Origin: Methylotenera_A sp044222005
GTDB taxonomy: Bacteria > Pseudomonadota > Gammaproteobacteria > Burkholderiales > Methylophilaceae
DNA: 64,000 nucleotides
Assembly (NCBI GenBank): GCA_044222005.1
Contig: JBGANY010000009.1
Coordinates: 36,009-100,008, forward strand
Direction: 5' to 3'
Below are positions 16,704 to 26,510 of this stretch, piece by piece (the stretch's first letter is position 1; each line of letters starts with the position of its first letter). The notes under the pieces are model-generated. The model was not told the DNA's origin. It ran no database searches and worked only from the letters and a program-made list of their open reading frames with translations. Made by a program: the position numbers and the translations under genes.

Positions 16704-17498
16704 CTAACACGCTTTCTCTAGCAATACCAAGCCTTGCAATACGAGGCTTTTTACAATGATAACCTGTTTTAAGCCGGGGATTAAGTTGGCATTTATGGCT
16801 TCAGCAATTTTGCCGGCATCGCCGCCACTCATCACCACCTTTGGCATTACACCGCAATGCCTCTCAAGCTGCTGACACATTAAAACAATAGCGCCAGAAG
16901 CCGCATTCAGACAGCCCGTCTGCATCGCATCCTGCGTATTGGTCGGGAATGCACTCATGGTTCCCGAAGGCATATTCAACTGGGCAGCATGATGGCTTAA
17001 CGATTCGTGCATCAAGCGCAGGCCCGGCATGATGGTGCCACCAAGATACAGTCCGTTCTCGCCGATATTGTCGTTGGTGGCGTCTTCTATTAACGCATCA
17101 ATCGTAATCGCCGTGCCTGCATTCACGACAACCGCCGCGTGCCGATACAGGTGCCATGCCGCAATCAGCGCCGCCCAGCGGTCTGCCCCTAATGTGTGCG
17201 GTTTCTGATAACCGTTGATCACGCCGCCGGCCTGCACTTTTGCGGTCACAAAATGAAGCTCTTTGCCTGCTGCCTGCAATATCTGTGCGACTTGGTGCGC
17301 AACGGCTTCTGCCGCGACGTTGGCAATAATGGCTTTCTGCGCATGTACGGCGTCCTGCGGTAAAGACGAAGCAGCGATATCCGTATTAAAGCAGGATGCC
17401 ACTTCTGACAATTTCCCTTCAGCATCCGCAAGCGCCCACTTGGTGCGGGTATTGCCAATATCAATCACTAAAAACACACAGTGCCTTATCTGCGACAA
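16704..17498 (-). CDS. coaX: type III pantothenate kinase
   Basis: CoaX phosphorylates pantothenate in the first step of coenzyme A synthesis. The ASKHA-fold motifs are visible: VIDIGNTRTKWA near residue 11, GADRWAALIAA near 105, a VNAGTAITID phosphate-binding segment near 125, and GGTIMPGLRLM near 153. The longest frame begins with a TTG at 17498 and no ATG is available near the N-terminus; an internal GTG (MxLVIDIGNT-type start, about 17477) is an alternative. In many relatives birA directly precedes coaX, but here a TonB receptor gene on the other strand lies between them, which may explain the unusual start. Confidence 0.9.
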   Translation of the reverse strand: MSQIRHCVFLVIDIGNTRTKWALADAEGKLSEVASCFNTDIAASSLPQDAVHAQKAIIANVAAEAVAHQVAQILQAAGKELHFVTAKVQAGGVINGYQKPHTLGADRWAALIAAWHLYRHAAVVVNAGTAITIDALIEDATNDNIGENGLYLGGTIMPGLRLMHESLSHHAAQLNMPSGTMSAFPTNTQDAMQTGCLNAASGAIVLMCQQLERHCGVMPKVVMSGGDAGKIAEAINANLIPGLKQVIIVKSLVLQGLVLLEKAC

Positions 17499-17570
17499 TA
17501 TGCCACATTCTCAGTACGAGCTTAAGCCAATATAATCTCACTATTATTAAACCATTTTAAGAATAAGGTT

Positions 17571-19850
17571 ATGTTGCCATTCAAGAAGAAATACATTGCA
17601 TTTACAAGCATTCTAACATCATGCTTGCTTAGTGCAGTTAGCAACAGCGCGCAGGCAGAACACTTGGATTTGCCGAGCATTGAAATTCATGCTGAAAAAA
17701 TTGACGCTGAAAACAATTCCTCATTAAACACCAGTGACACTGCGACTCTATTGAGTGAGGAGCCAGGTGTTAGTTTTTATCGTGCCGGCGGTGTGTCGAG
17801 CCTGCCAGCCATACATGGATTGGCAGATGATCGTTTACGCATCAAGCTCGACGGCATGGATCTGATCGCATCATGTCCCAATCATATGAATCCTGCACTA
17901 TCTTATATCGACCCATCCAATGTTGGCAAACTCAGCGTTTATGCTGGCATCACTCCAGTGAGTCTAGGAGGAGACAGCATTGGCGGCACAATCATCGCAG
18001 AAACCACCAAGCCGGAGTTTGCAAAATCCGGCGAAGGCAACCTATTCAAAGGCCAGATAGGAACTTTTTATAGAAGCAACAACAACGCTCACGGCGGCAA
18101 TATCTCTGCCACCTATGCTACCGAGAATGTAAACGTGAATTACTCCGGTGCAATCTCAATAGCAAACAACTATGAAGCCGGAGGAAAATTCAAGACCTCA
18201 CCGGTTACAGGACGCATCGGCCACACCCTGCAGCTCGACGAGGTTGGCTCTACCGCCTACGAGACACAGAACCATACCCTGGGCTTCGCTTTGAAAAGTG
18301 ACGCCCATCTGGTAGAGGCCGAACTCGGTTATCAGAATATACCCGAGCAACTATACCCAAACCAGCGCATGGATCTGCTTGATAATGAACAGAAACGCTT
18401 AAACCTCCGCTATCTCGGTGATTTCGACTGGGGGGCGCTCGAAGCACGCGCCTATCATGAGAAAGTCGACCACCAAATGGATTTCGGTGCAGATAAACGC
18501 TACTGGTACGGCGCCGCATCAGGAGGGGCTGCCGGAATAGGCGGATCGGGCAACGGGCAACCATGCTCCCCCATCAGCGCGGCATGTGCCGCAGGCATGC
18601 CTATGTACACCGAAGGCAAGACCACTGGGATTTCATTAAAGGCGGATATCAAGATGGCACAGGAAGATTTGTTACGCCTGGGTAGCGATCTTCAGCAATA
18701 TCGTCTAGATGACTGGTGGGCTCCCTCGGGCGCAATGATGTTCCCAAACACGTTCCGCAACATTAACAACGGTGAGCGTGACAGAACCGCTGTTTTCGCC
18801 GAGTGGGAAAATCGCCTGAACCCGCAATGGATGACGCTCGCCGGTGTACGTTATGAGCATGTTAAAACCGATGCTGGCAATGTGACAGGTTATGCAAACA
18901 CAAATGCGGCGGGCTCGAACCAACTGCGTGACAGTACAGCCTTTAATGCCAAGAACCACGACAAAACATACCGCAATTGGGATTTATCAGCCATGGCGCG
19001 TTACACGCCAAGTTCTGGCATGGATATTGATTTTGGTTTTGCGCGTAAAGTGCGTTCACCAAACTTATACGAGCGTTACACTTGGTCGACCTGGCAGATG
19101 GCGGCGTTAATGAATAATACCGTCGGTGACGGCAACGGCTATTTCGGCAACATCGATCTTAAGCCGGAAAAGGCTCATACGCTTTCTGCCACCTTCGATT
19201 TGCACGCAGAAAACCGCGACTGGGAGTTTAAGGCCACTCCTTATTACACCCATGTTACCGACTACATCGATGCGATCCAGTGGGACTCTGCCGCAAACAT
19301 CGCACGCACTATATTGCAGAGAGATCAGTTCACTGTGTTGCGGTACACCAATCAATCAGCACGGCTATTCGGTTTTGACCTCTCCGGCCACATTCCACTG
19401 ACACATACCAGCGCAGGAGTTTTCGGGCTGAAAGGCTTGCTCAACTATACTAACGGCAAGAACCGAGATACGAACGATGACCTTTACAACATCATGCCGC
19501 TCAACGCCAAGCTCACGCTCACGCATAATTACGATCGCTGGGAAAATGCTATGGAACTCCAGATGGTAAAAGCGAAAGATAACGTATCGGATGTGCGCAA
19601 CGAAATCAAAACAGCTGGTTATAGTCTAGTTAACTTGCGTTCGAGCTACAACTGGAAGCAGGTAAGGCTTGACTTCGGCATCGAGAACCTGTTTGACAAA
19701 GAATACTCCCTGCCTCTGGGTGGCGCCTATGTCAGTCAGGGCACGACCATGACAACAGCACTGACCCCAACAGGCTCGGTGCCACTTTGGGGTATCGCCG
19801 TACCGGGCATGGGGCGCTCTGTCAACGTTGGATTGACCCTGAAATATTAA
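17571..19850 (+). CDS. TonB-dependent outer-membrane receptor, OprC/NosA-like (putative copper)
   Basis: A 759-residue receptor. The signal peptide ends at AQA (residue 29), the plug domain spans about 35-155, and a 22-strand barrel ends with the aromatic C-terminal residue of outer-membrane proteins (LTLKY). In the plug, Cys102 and Met106 form a CPNHM motif matching the CxxxM copper site of Pseudomonas OprC, which also lies just after an LDG segment. Copper import is therefore the best guess; zinc or a metallophore cannot be excluded. It is monocistronic, with coaX divergent on its 5' side and birA convergent on its 3' side. No metal-responsive operator was recognised. Confidence 0.8.
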   Translation: MLPFKKKYIAFTSILTSCLLSAVSNSAQAEHLDLPSIEIHAEKIDAENNSSLNTSDTATLLSEEPGVSFYRAGGVSSLPAIHGLADDRLRIKLDGMDLIASCPNHMNPALSYIDPSNVGKLSVYAGITPVSLGGDSIGGTIIAETTKPEFAKSGEGNLFKGQIGTFYRSNNNAHGGNISATYATENVNVNYSGAISIANNYEAGGKFKTSPVTGRIGHTLQLDEVGSTAYETQNHTLGFALKSDAHLVEAELGYQNIPEQLYPNQRMDLLDNEQKRLNLRYLGDFDWGALEARAYHEKVDHQMDFGADKRYWYGAASGGAAGIGGSGNGQPCSPISAACAAGMPMYTEGKTTGISLKADIKMAQEDLLRLGSDLQQYRLDDWWAPSGAMMFPNTFRNINNGERDRTAVFAEWENRLNPQWMTLAGVRYEHVKTDAGNVTGYANTNAAGSNQLRDSTAFNAKNHDKTYRNWDLSAMARYTPSSGMDIDFGFARKVRSPNLYERYTWSTWQMAALMNNTVGDGNGYFGNIDLKPEKAHTLSATFDLHAENRDWEFKATPYYTHVTDYIDAIQWDSAANIARTILQRDQFTVLRYTNQSARLFGFDLSGHIPLTHTSAGVFGLKGLLNYTNGKNRDTNDDLYNIMPLNAKLTLTHNYDRWENAMELQMVKAKDNVSDVRNEIKTAGYSLVNLRSSYNWKQVRLDFGIENLFDKEYSLPLGGAYVSQGTTMTTALTPTGSVPLWGIAVPGMGRSVNVGLTLKY

Positions 19851-19872
19851 ACAGCATTTAAATCTGCGCGGT

Positions 19873-20838
19873 TTATACGCCGCGCAGACTAATCTCTCCC
19901 GCTGAAAACCGCTGCAAACCAAGCGCGGTTTCTACCAGCAAAATACCGTCTTCCGCCACATTCTTCACCACACCCTGCACATCGCGCCCATCCGGCAGCA
20001 GCATGCGTACCGGCTTGCCGCGGTACGCATGATGGCTTAGCCATTCGTCCCGCAGCTCAATAAATCCGTGCTGTTCAAAGCCGCTCAACACATCTGCCAG
20101 GTGTTTCAGCAGCACACCCAGCAGTTCGTTCTGATCAATTGGCGCACTCGTGCTCGCCAAATCAATCGCAGGCTGGTCAATGCCATGCAGCACATTTTTT
20201 GGCAGATTCAAATTAACGCCCACACCGATCACCGCCGCGCTTGGGCCTTCCATATCACCCTGCAGTTCAATCAAAATGCCCGCCAGCTTTTTACCGTCAA
20301 TCAGCACATCATTGGGCCATTTAAGTTGTGCCTGGTTAATGCCGAAGCCATGCAGCGTGCGCATCAGCGCCACACCTACCGCCAGACTTAAACCGGAAAG
20401 CGCCGCTGCCCCGCATTGAAAGCGCCATAACAATGAAAACGTTAAACTAGAACCCAAATGCGATACCCAAGTTCTACCGCGGCGGCCCTTGCCACTGGTT
20501 TGCACGTGTGCCGCCACGCATGTGGCATGCGCCGCATGTTTGCTTTGCATGAGATGAGTATTGGTCGAAGCCACTTCATCCAGCACTTCCAGTTTAAACC
20601 AGGCGCGCTGCTCGCCAATGGCTTTAAGCACCTCATTTTCATCTAAAAATTCAATAGGCTGTGGCAGCTTATAACCGCGCCCGCGTACTGAAAAAACCTC
20701 AATCCCCAAAGTTTCCGCATGATTAACCGCATTCCATATCGTGGCGCGCGTGACATTAAACTGCCGCGCCAAATCCTCGCCGGAATGGAATTGCCCATCA
20801 GCAAGCAATCGCAATATTGGAAAAGTAAGCGCGTTCAT
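19873..20838 (-). CDS. birA: bifunctional biotin-protein ligase / biotin operon repressor
   Basis: BirA biotinylates acetyl-CoA carboxylase and can repress biotin genes. It has an N-terminal winged helix (about residues 1-60, FNVTRATIWNAVNHAE), the catalytic core with the biotinyl-AMP loop GKGRRGRTWVS near residue 115 and KWPNDV near 170, and the C-terminal SH3-like domain. The ATG at 20838 (MNALTF) is preferred over a TTG three codons upstream (20847). The stop at 19873 lies inside a hairpin (TCTGCGCG/CGCGCAGA) shared with the end of the TonB receptor gene. It is divergent from glnS. Confidence 0.92.
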   Translation of the reverse strand: MNALTFPILRLLADGQFHSGEDLARQFNVTRATIWNAVNHAETLGIEVFSVRGRGYKLPQPIEFLDENEVLKAIGEQRAWFKLEVLDEVASTNTHLMQSKHAAHATCVAAHVQTSGKGRRGRTWVSHLGSSLTFSLLWRFQCGAAALSGLSLAVGVALMRTLHGFGINQAQLKWPNDVLIDGKKLAGILIELQGDMEGPSAAVIGVGVNLNLPKNVLHGIDQPAIDLASTSAPIDQNELLGVLLKHLADVLSGFEQHGFIELRDEWLSHHAYRGKPVRMLLPDGRDVQGVVKNVAEDGILLVETALGLQRFSAGEISLRGV

Positions 20839-20918
20839 ATTGTGCAAGAGTTTAGCACAGCCATATAGAACCCCATAAGCTGGTGTAAAATAACAGAAAC
20901 TTAACTAAACTTGTTGCC

Positions 20919-22685
20919 ATGTCATCCGAAAAAACACCTACACAGCCCGCCTCCAACTTTATTCGCGGCATTATCGACCGCGATCTGGCCGAAAATAAAT
21001 TCGCCAACAAGCATTGGGCAGGCAGCCCGGGCGATGCGGCACACCACGCAAAAGGCCAAGTGGATACCGCCAAAATCCGCACGCGTTTTCCGCCCGAGCC
21101 GAATGGTTATCTTCACATCGGCCATGCGAAATCCATCTGCCTGAATTTCGGCCTGGCGCGCGATTACGGCGGTATTTGCCACTTGCGTTTTGACGACACC
21201 AACCCCGAAAAAGAAAGCCAGGAATATGTCGACAGCATCACCGAGATGGTGCACTGGCTTGGCTTTGGCTGGCAGAACGGCAATGAGAACAACCTCTATT
21301 TTGCCTCAGATTATTTTGATTTCATGTACCGCGCGGCAGAGAGCCTGATTGAACACGGCCATGCGTATATTGACCAGCAAACCGCAGACGAGATGCGCAC
21401 CAACCGCGGCACGTTGACTGAGGCCGGTAAAGATTCGCCCTACCGCAACCGCAGCGCTGCCGAGAACCTCGCCATCTTCCGCGAAATGCGCGATGGCAAA
21501 CACCCGGACGGCAGCATGGTGCTGCGTGCGAAAATCGACATGGGATCGCCTAACATCAACATGCGCGACCCCGCCATTTACCGCATCCGCCGCGCGCACC
21601 ACCACAATACGGGCGATAAATGGTGCATCTACCCCATGTACACCTTCGCACATCCGATTGAGGACGCGCTGGAAACCATTACCCACTCCATCTGCACGCT
21701 GGAATTCGAAGACCAACGTCCGTTTTATGATTGGTTATTGCTACGATTGGCTGAAGCTGGCTTGCTTGCTGAACCGCTGCCGCACCAATACGAATTTGCG
21801 CGCCTCAACCTCACCTACGTGGTGCTATCCAAACGCAAACTGATTCAACTGGTGGAAGAAAAACACGTATCAGGATGGGACGACCCACGCTTGCCTACGC
21901 TGGCAGGCGCGCGCCGGCGCGGCTACACGCCGGAAGGCTTTAGGTTGTTTGCAGACCGCATCGGCGTATCCAAGGCGGATTCATGGATTGAATACACCAT
22001 ACTCGAAGACTGCATGCGCGAAACGCTGAACGAGGCCGCAGAGCGCCGCATTGCCGTGCTGGACCCGATTAAACTGGTGATTGATAACTATCCTGAAAAT
22101 ACGAGTGAGGATTGCTTTGCGCCCAACCACCCGCTCAAACCGGAACTCGGCAAGCGCGTCGTGCCGCTCTCCCGCGAGCTGTGGATAGAACGCGAAGACT
22201 TTATGGAAGACCCGGCTAAAGGCTATTTCCGCCTATTCCCCGGCAACATGGTGCGCCTGCGCTATGGCTATGTGGTGAAATGCACCGGCTGCGAGAAAGA
22301 CGCGGCAGGCAACGTCACCGTGGTGCATTGCGAATACCTGCCGGACACCAAATCCGGCACGCCGGGCTCAGATAGCGTCAAGGTGAAAGGCAACATCCAC
22401 TGGGTAAGCGCACAGCATGCCTACGCGGCAGAAATCCGCATGTACGATAGATTGTTCAAAGATGCCAACCCCGGCAGCGGCGATAGGGACTTTCTGCAAG
22501 ACATCAACCCGAATTCAGTGACTGTGATCACCGCACAGCTGGAACCCGGCCTGAAAGACGCCAAAGCGGAAGACACCTTCCAGTTCGAGCGTCACGGCTA
22601 CTTTGTGGCCGATAGAAAAGACAGCGTGGCTGGCAAGCCCGTGTTTAATAGAACTGTGACACTTCGGGATGCTTGGCAGAAATAA
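20919..22685 (+). CDS. glnS: glutaminyl-tRNA synthetase
   Basis: A class I aminoacyl-tRNA synthetase charging tRNA-Gln. The HIGH signature (PEPNGYLHIGHAKS) is at about residues 58-71, LRFDDTNPEKE follows near 90, and the KMSKR-type loop is VLSKRKL near 305. Its 588 residues match the proteobacterial family, and the C-terminal beta-barrel anticodon-binding domain is complete. Its TAA overlaps the start of the next gene (TAATG), so the two may be coupled. Confidence 0.97.
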   Translation: MSSEKTPTQPASNFIRGIIDRDLAENKFANKHWAGSPGDAAHHAKGQVDTAKIRTRFPPEPNGYLHIGHAKSICLNFGLARDYGGICHLRFDDTNPEKESQEYVDSITEMVHWLGFGWQNGNENNLYFASDYFDFMYRAAESLIEHGHAYIDQQTADEMRTNRGTLTEAGKDSPYRNRSAAENLAIFREMRDGKHPDGSMVLRAKIDMGSPNINMRDPAIYRIRRAHHHNTGDKWCIYPMYTFAHPIEDALETITHSICTLEFEDQRPFYDWLLLRLAEAGLLAEPLPHQYEFARLNLTYVVLSKRKLIQLVEEKHVSGWDDPRLPTLAGARRRGYTPEGFRLFADRIGVSKADSWIEYTILEDCMRETLNEAAERRIAVLDPIKLVIDNYPENTSEDCFAPNHPLKPELGKRVVPLSRELWIEREDFMEDPAKGYFRLFPGNMVRLRYGYVVKCTGCEKDAAGNVTVVHCEYLPDTKSGTPGSDSVKVKGNIHWVSAQHAYAAEIRMYDRLFKDANPGSGDRDFLQDINPNSVTVITAQLEPGLKDAKAEDTFQFERHGYFVADRKDSVAGKPVFNRTVTLRDAWQK

Positions 22686-23407
22686 TGGATAAGGCACTCT
22701 CATACGGGGCAGCATTTATTCTAGGGGTTGGTGCTGGCTGGGTCATACAAGGCCGACATTGGGATGTTTTTCTTACTTCTTATATCCCAGCATTAGCGAC
22801 ACTGCTAGCAGCATTCTACGGTGCCAAATATGCGTTTCAGTTTCAAAAAGATAAAGAGGTAGAAGATATCAAAAGGCGTAACTTAGTAAATGCGAATATA
22901 GCGATTCACGCCTTATCAAGGATGGCTAATAAGCTTTTTATATATCAAAGGGATTTCATTAATCCCGTACGCACAAGCCCAGCCATTTTTATTGAATTAC
23001 GACCATCACTCATCTTAGAAAAAGACCTTATTAGACTAAATGTAGATGCGCTATATTTTTTACTAGAAACAGAGCATAGGAATTTATTGGGCGAAGTAAT
23101 AATCGAAGAAGAGCGATACAGGAGCGCCATAGATGCTATTAACGCAAGGTCACATATTCACCAAAATGAGGTGCAGCCAATACTGGAAAAGATGGGCTTC
23201 GTACAGGGCAGCACGTATACCTTTAATCAAATTGAACAATTTCTGGGACCTAGGCTTTATACGACTATTCAACAGACTACTCAGCAATTAATTGAACATG
23301 TTGACAGTACATTAGCCAGTCTCCAGAAAGTTGGAGATAAACTAACAATTGACATTAAATCCCTCTACCCCAATCAAACAGTAATTGGCTTTAAATTACC
23401 AGGATAA
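22685..23407 (+). CDS. hypothetical two-helix membrane protein, AT-rich
   Basis: About 240 residues with no family recognised. Two hydrophobic segments lie at about residues 5-20 and 28-46, followed by a long charged, helical cytoplasmic part rich in Gln, Glu and Ile with coiled-coil character. The ATG at 22685 overlaps the glnS stop by one base; an alternative start at 22673 lies inside glnS. Base composition is clearly more AT-rich than glnS and cysK on either side, which suggests recent arrival. The architecture, a short membrane anchor with a cytosolic helical domain, resembles uncharacterised accessory proteins. No function is assigned. Confidence 0.65.
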   Translation: MDKALSYGAAFILGVGAGWVIQGRHWDVFLTSYIPALATLLAAFYGAKYAFQFQKDKEVEDIKRRNLVNANIAIHALSRMANKLFIYQRDFINPVRTSPAIFIELRPSLILEKDLIRLNVDALYFLLETEHRNLLGEVIIEEERYRSAIDAINARSHIHQNEVQPILEKMGFVQGSTYTFNQIEQFLGPRLYTTIQQTTQQLIEHVDSTLASLQKVGDKLTIDIKSLYPNQTVIGFKLPG

Positions 23408-23459
23408 GAAAATATCAAATTTAAGGGATAACCTCGAATAATATTTTTAAGGAGCCATT

Positions 23460-24392
23460 ATGCGCATCGCTAACAACACCGCCGAGCTTATCGGCAACAC
23501 ACCACTGGTTAAACTAGGCCGCGTAGCGGCGGGCATTGATGCGACAATCGCCTGCAAACTGGAATACTTTAACCCGGCCAGCAGCGTAAAAGACCGTATT
23601 GCCGTCTCGATTATCGACGCGCTCACTAAAGCCGGGCGCATTAAGCCGGACACCATTATTTTAGAGGCGACCAGCGGCAACACGGGCATTGGCCTTGCCA
23701 TGGTGTGCGCGGCGCGCGGCATTAAATGTGCGTTTGTAATGCCGGAAACCATGAGCCGCGAGCGCAGATTATTACTCAAAGCTTATGGCGCCGACCTGAT
23801 TTTAACGCCCGGGCCGGACGGCATGCCGGGCGCGATTAAAAAAACCGAGGAGCTGGCGGCAGCGGATAGCAGATACGTGATTGCGCAGCAGTTTGATAAC
23901 CCCGCCAACCCGGAGATACACCGCAAAACCACCGCGGAGGAAATCTGGGCGGATACCGATGGCAAAGTGGATATTTTCGTCTCTGGCATCGGCACCGGCG
24001 GCACGATTACCGGCGTGGGCGAAGTGCTGAAAGCGCGCAACCCGAAGATTCAAATCATCGCGGTGGAGCCGGATGCCAGCCCGGTATTATCGGGCGGCGT
24101 GCGCGGCCCGCACCCGATTCAGGGCATCGGCGCAGGCTTTGTGCCTTCGATACTCAACACCAAAATTTACGATGAAGTGATCCGCGTAAAAAACGACGAT
24201 GCCATGAACACCGCGCGCCGCATGGCGACTGAGGATGGCTTGCTGGTAGGCATCTCATCCGGCGCGGCAACCTGGGCAGCAATGGAAGTCGCCAAACGGC
24301 CGGAAAACAAGGGCAAGCTGATTGTGGTGATTATTCCCTCTTTCGGTGAGCGCTATCTTTCAACCGTGCTGTATAGCCACCTTGAGGTATAG
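23460..24392 (+). CDS. cysK: cysteine synthase A (O-acetylserine sulfhydrylase)
   Basis: A pyridoxal-phosphate enzyme making cysteine from O-acetylserine and sulfide. The PLP lysine is in SSVKDRI (about residue 43), the substrate-binding TSGNTGIGLA loop is near 70, the phosphate-binding GTGGTITG near 178, and the SSGAA segment near 265. The 310 residues and the C-terminal GERYLST motif fit CysK better than CysM. A strong AAGGAG precedes the ATG. It shares no obvious operon with its neighbours. Confidence 0.93.
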   Translation: MRIANNTAELIGNTPLVKLGRVAAGIDATIACKLEYFNPASSVKDRIAVSIIDALTKAGRIKPDTIILEATSGNTGIGLAMVCAARGIKCAFVMPETMSRERRLLLKAYGADLILTPGPDGMPGAIKKTEELAAADSRYVIAQQFDNPANPEIHRKTTAEEIWADTDGKVDIFVSGIGTGGTITGVGEVLKARNPKIQIIAVEPDASPVLSGGVRGPHPIQGIGAGFVPSILNTKIYDEVIRVKNDDAMNTARRMATEDGLLVGISSGAATWAAMEVAKRPENKGKLIVVIIPSFGERYLSTVLYSHLEV

Positions 24393-24560
24393 CAAGACCT
24401 TACTTGGATATTCTTTTGAAAAATTCAATTTGAACGCCATCTTTGTTTCATGGTCGATGTAAGGGCGAGCACTTAAGGCAAGCTCGAGCTCACCCAAAAG
24501 CCTATAATTAACAGTATCATAATAGCTAGATAGACTAGGCAGAAGAACAACAGATACCCT

Positions 24561-25727
24561 ATGCGACGCATTTTAATTATCCTTGTACTTATAGCAGGCG
24601 TTGGCGCTGCATATTGGTGGTTTACCAAACCCAAACCAATTACGGTAACGCTAGTTGAAGTTGGAAGCGGCAAAGTAGAAGCCAGCGTAGCCAACACGCG
24701 CGCCGGCAGTGTGGAAGCCTGCCTGCGCACACGCCTCTCGCCCATTAGCGGCGGGCGTATCGCTTATCTCGGCATTAAAAAAGGCGATCATGTTAAAAAG
24801 GGTCAAGTGCTGCTGCGCCTGTGGAACGACGATCAGCAGGCGCAAAGTAACTTGGCGCAAACGCAGGTAGCCAGCAGCCAGAAACGCATCGCCGAAGCAT
24901 GCTCCATGGCCGATAACGCCGAACGTGAAGCGGGCCGCATGGCTGAGCTGCATGCAAAAGGCTTTATCTCTAAAAGCGGTGAAGAGAAATCACGCTACGA
25001 GGCACAATCGCGCCGCGCCGCCTGCGATGCCGCGCGTGCCGATGTGAAACAGGCGCAGGCACGTGTAAAAGTCACGAAAGTGGAACAAGACCGTACATTG
25101 TTAGTCGCGCCATTTGACGGCATTGTGGCGGATATCGTCGGCGAACTGGGTGAATACACCACGCCCTCGCCCCCCGGTGTGGCCACGCCACCTGCCATTG
25201 ACCTGATCGATGATTCCTGCCTGTATATTGAAGCGCCGATGGACGAAGTGGATGCGCCCAAGATCCATATTGGCCAGCCGGCGCGGGTTTCTTTAGACGC
25301 GTTGCCGGGCAAGACATTGCCTGGGCATGTGAAACGCGTTGCGCCTTATGTGGTTGCGGTGGAAAAACAGGCGCGTACCGTTGATGTGGAAGTCTCGCTG
25401 GACAGCACAGAAGATACCAAACAATTACTGGTCGGCTATAGTGCCGATGTGGAAATCGTGCTGGATAGCCGCGAAAACGTATTGCGCGTGCCGACCTCTA
25501 CCCTGATGGAAGGCAATAAGGTACTGGTTTATGAGCCATCCACAAAAAAACTGGAAGAGCGCGCAATCAAGGCGGGCATTACCAATTGGGAATACACCGA
25601 AGTATTGGACGGGCTGAAACAGGGCGACCGCATTGTGGCTTCACTAGAGCGCGAAGGCGTAAAAGCGGGCGTTGCAGTGACGCCAGAAAAAACAGAAACC
25701 AATCCTAAATCAATTAAGGCAAAATGA
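24561..25727 (+). CDS. HlyD/MacA-type periplasmic adaptor of an ABC exporter
   Basis: A 388-residue membrane-fusion protein. It has one N-terminal membrane helix (residues 3-18), a lipoyl-like half around KKGDHVKKGQVLLRL (near 75), an alpha-hairpin of about 90-170 rich in Ala/Gln/Glu, then beta-barrel and membrane-proximal domains. It begins a four-gene unit with an ATPase gene (6-bp gap) and two permease genes, like macA-macB with separate domains. No outer-membrane channel gene is present, so a TolC-type partner must be encoded elsewhere. The substrate is unknown. Confidence 0.85.
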   Translation: MRRILIILVLIAGVGAAYWWFTKPKPITVTLVEVGSGKVEASVANTRAGSVEACLRTRLSPISGGRIAYLGIKKGDHVKKGQVLLRLWNDDQQAQSNLAQTQVASSQKRIAEACSMADNAEREAGRMAELHAKGFISKSGEEKSRYEAQSRRAACDAARADVKQAQARVKVTKVEQDRTLLVAPFDGIVADIVGELGEYTTPSPPGVATPPAIDLIDDSCLYIEAPMDEVDAPKIHIGQPARVSLDALPGKTLPGHVKRVAPYVVAVEKQARTVDVEVSLDSTEDTKQLLVGYSADVEIVLDSRENVLRVPTSTLMEGNKVLVYEPSTKKLEERAIKAGITNWEYTEVLDGLKQGDRIVASLEREGVKAGVAVTPEKTETNPKSIKAK

Positions 25728-25733
25728 TTTCAC

Positions 25734-26510
25734 ATGCCTGATGACGCCGAAAGCCTCATACAACTCAATGGCATAGACCGCACCTTTACGCTGGGTGACA
25801 GCCAAGTGCATGCTTTGCGTAATGTGAATCTGAACATTAGTCGCGGTGAATATATTGCCGTGATGGGACCATCCGGCTCTGGAAAATCGACTCTGCTTAA
25901 CTTGATCGGCCTGCTGGACCGCGCCGATACCGGAACTTACCAGCTGGAAGGCCGCGACGTCACCACACTCGACCCGAACGAACAGGCAAAGGTGCGTAGC
26001 GAGCGCATCGGCTTTATATTCCAGAGTTTTCATCTGGTGCCGCGCCTGACTGCCGCTGCCAACATCGAACTGCCGCTTACCTTATCTGGCATGCCAGCCG
26101 CAGAACGCGCTGAACGTGTGTCGCAGGCGCTTAAGGAATATGGCCTGACGGATAGAGCGCACCACCGCCCGAATGAGCTTTCCGGCGGACAGCGCCAGCG
26201 TGTGGCCATTGCGCGCGCTACCATACTGCGCCCAGCGGTGCTGCTGGCAGATGAACCGACAGGCAATCTTGACCGCGTGACCGGCGAAGAAGTGGTGCGA
26301 CTGCTGGAAGCGCTAAATGAGAAAGGCATGACGTTGATTGTGGTGACGCATGACCAGGCGCTTGGCGCGCGAGCACGGCGCCAGATCAGGATGGATGACG
26401 GCAGCATTGTCAGCGACACCACACTATCCGTCATTCCGGAACTGCCACAGGCAGAACCCGGAATCCAAGCCACCAATAAAACACTGGATGCCGGATCAAG
26501 TCCTGCATGA
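25734..26510 (+). CDS. ABC transporter ATP-binding protein (MacB/LolD type)
   Basis: A 258-residue ATPase of the MacB/LolD/FtsE group. Walker A is GPSGSGKSTLL near residue 42, the Q-loop lies in IFQSFHLVP near 95, the signature is LSGGQRQRVAIARA near 145, Walker B is VLLADEPTGNLD near 165, and the H-loop is VVTHD near 202. After the usual end (GSIVSD) there is an extra tail of about 25 residues, which is encoded by an inverted-repeat element at 26429-26512. It couples ATP hydrolysis to the two FtsX-type permeases encoded next. Confidence 0.9.
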   Translation: MPDDAESLIQLNGIDRTFTLGDSQVHALRNVNLNISRGEYIAVMGPSGSGKSTLLNLIGLLDRADTGTYQLEGRDVTTLDPNEQAKVRSERIGFIFQSFHLVPRLTAAANIELPLTLSGMPAAERAERVSQALKEYGLTDRAHHRPNELSGGQRQRVAIARATILRPAVLLADEPTGNLDRVTGEEVVRLLEALNEKGMTLIVVTHDQALGARARRQIRMDDGSIVSDTTLSVIPELPQAEPGIQATNKTLDAGSSPA

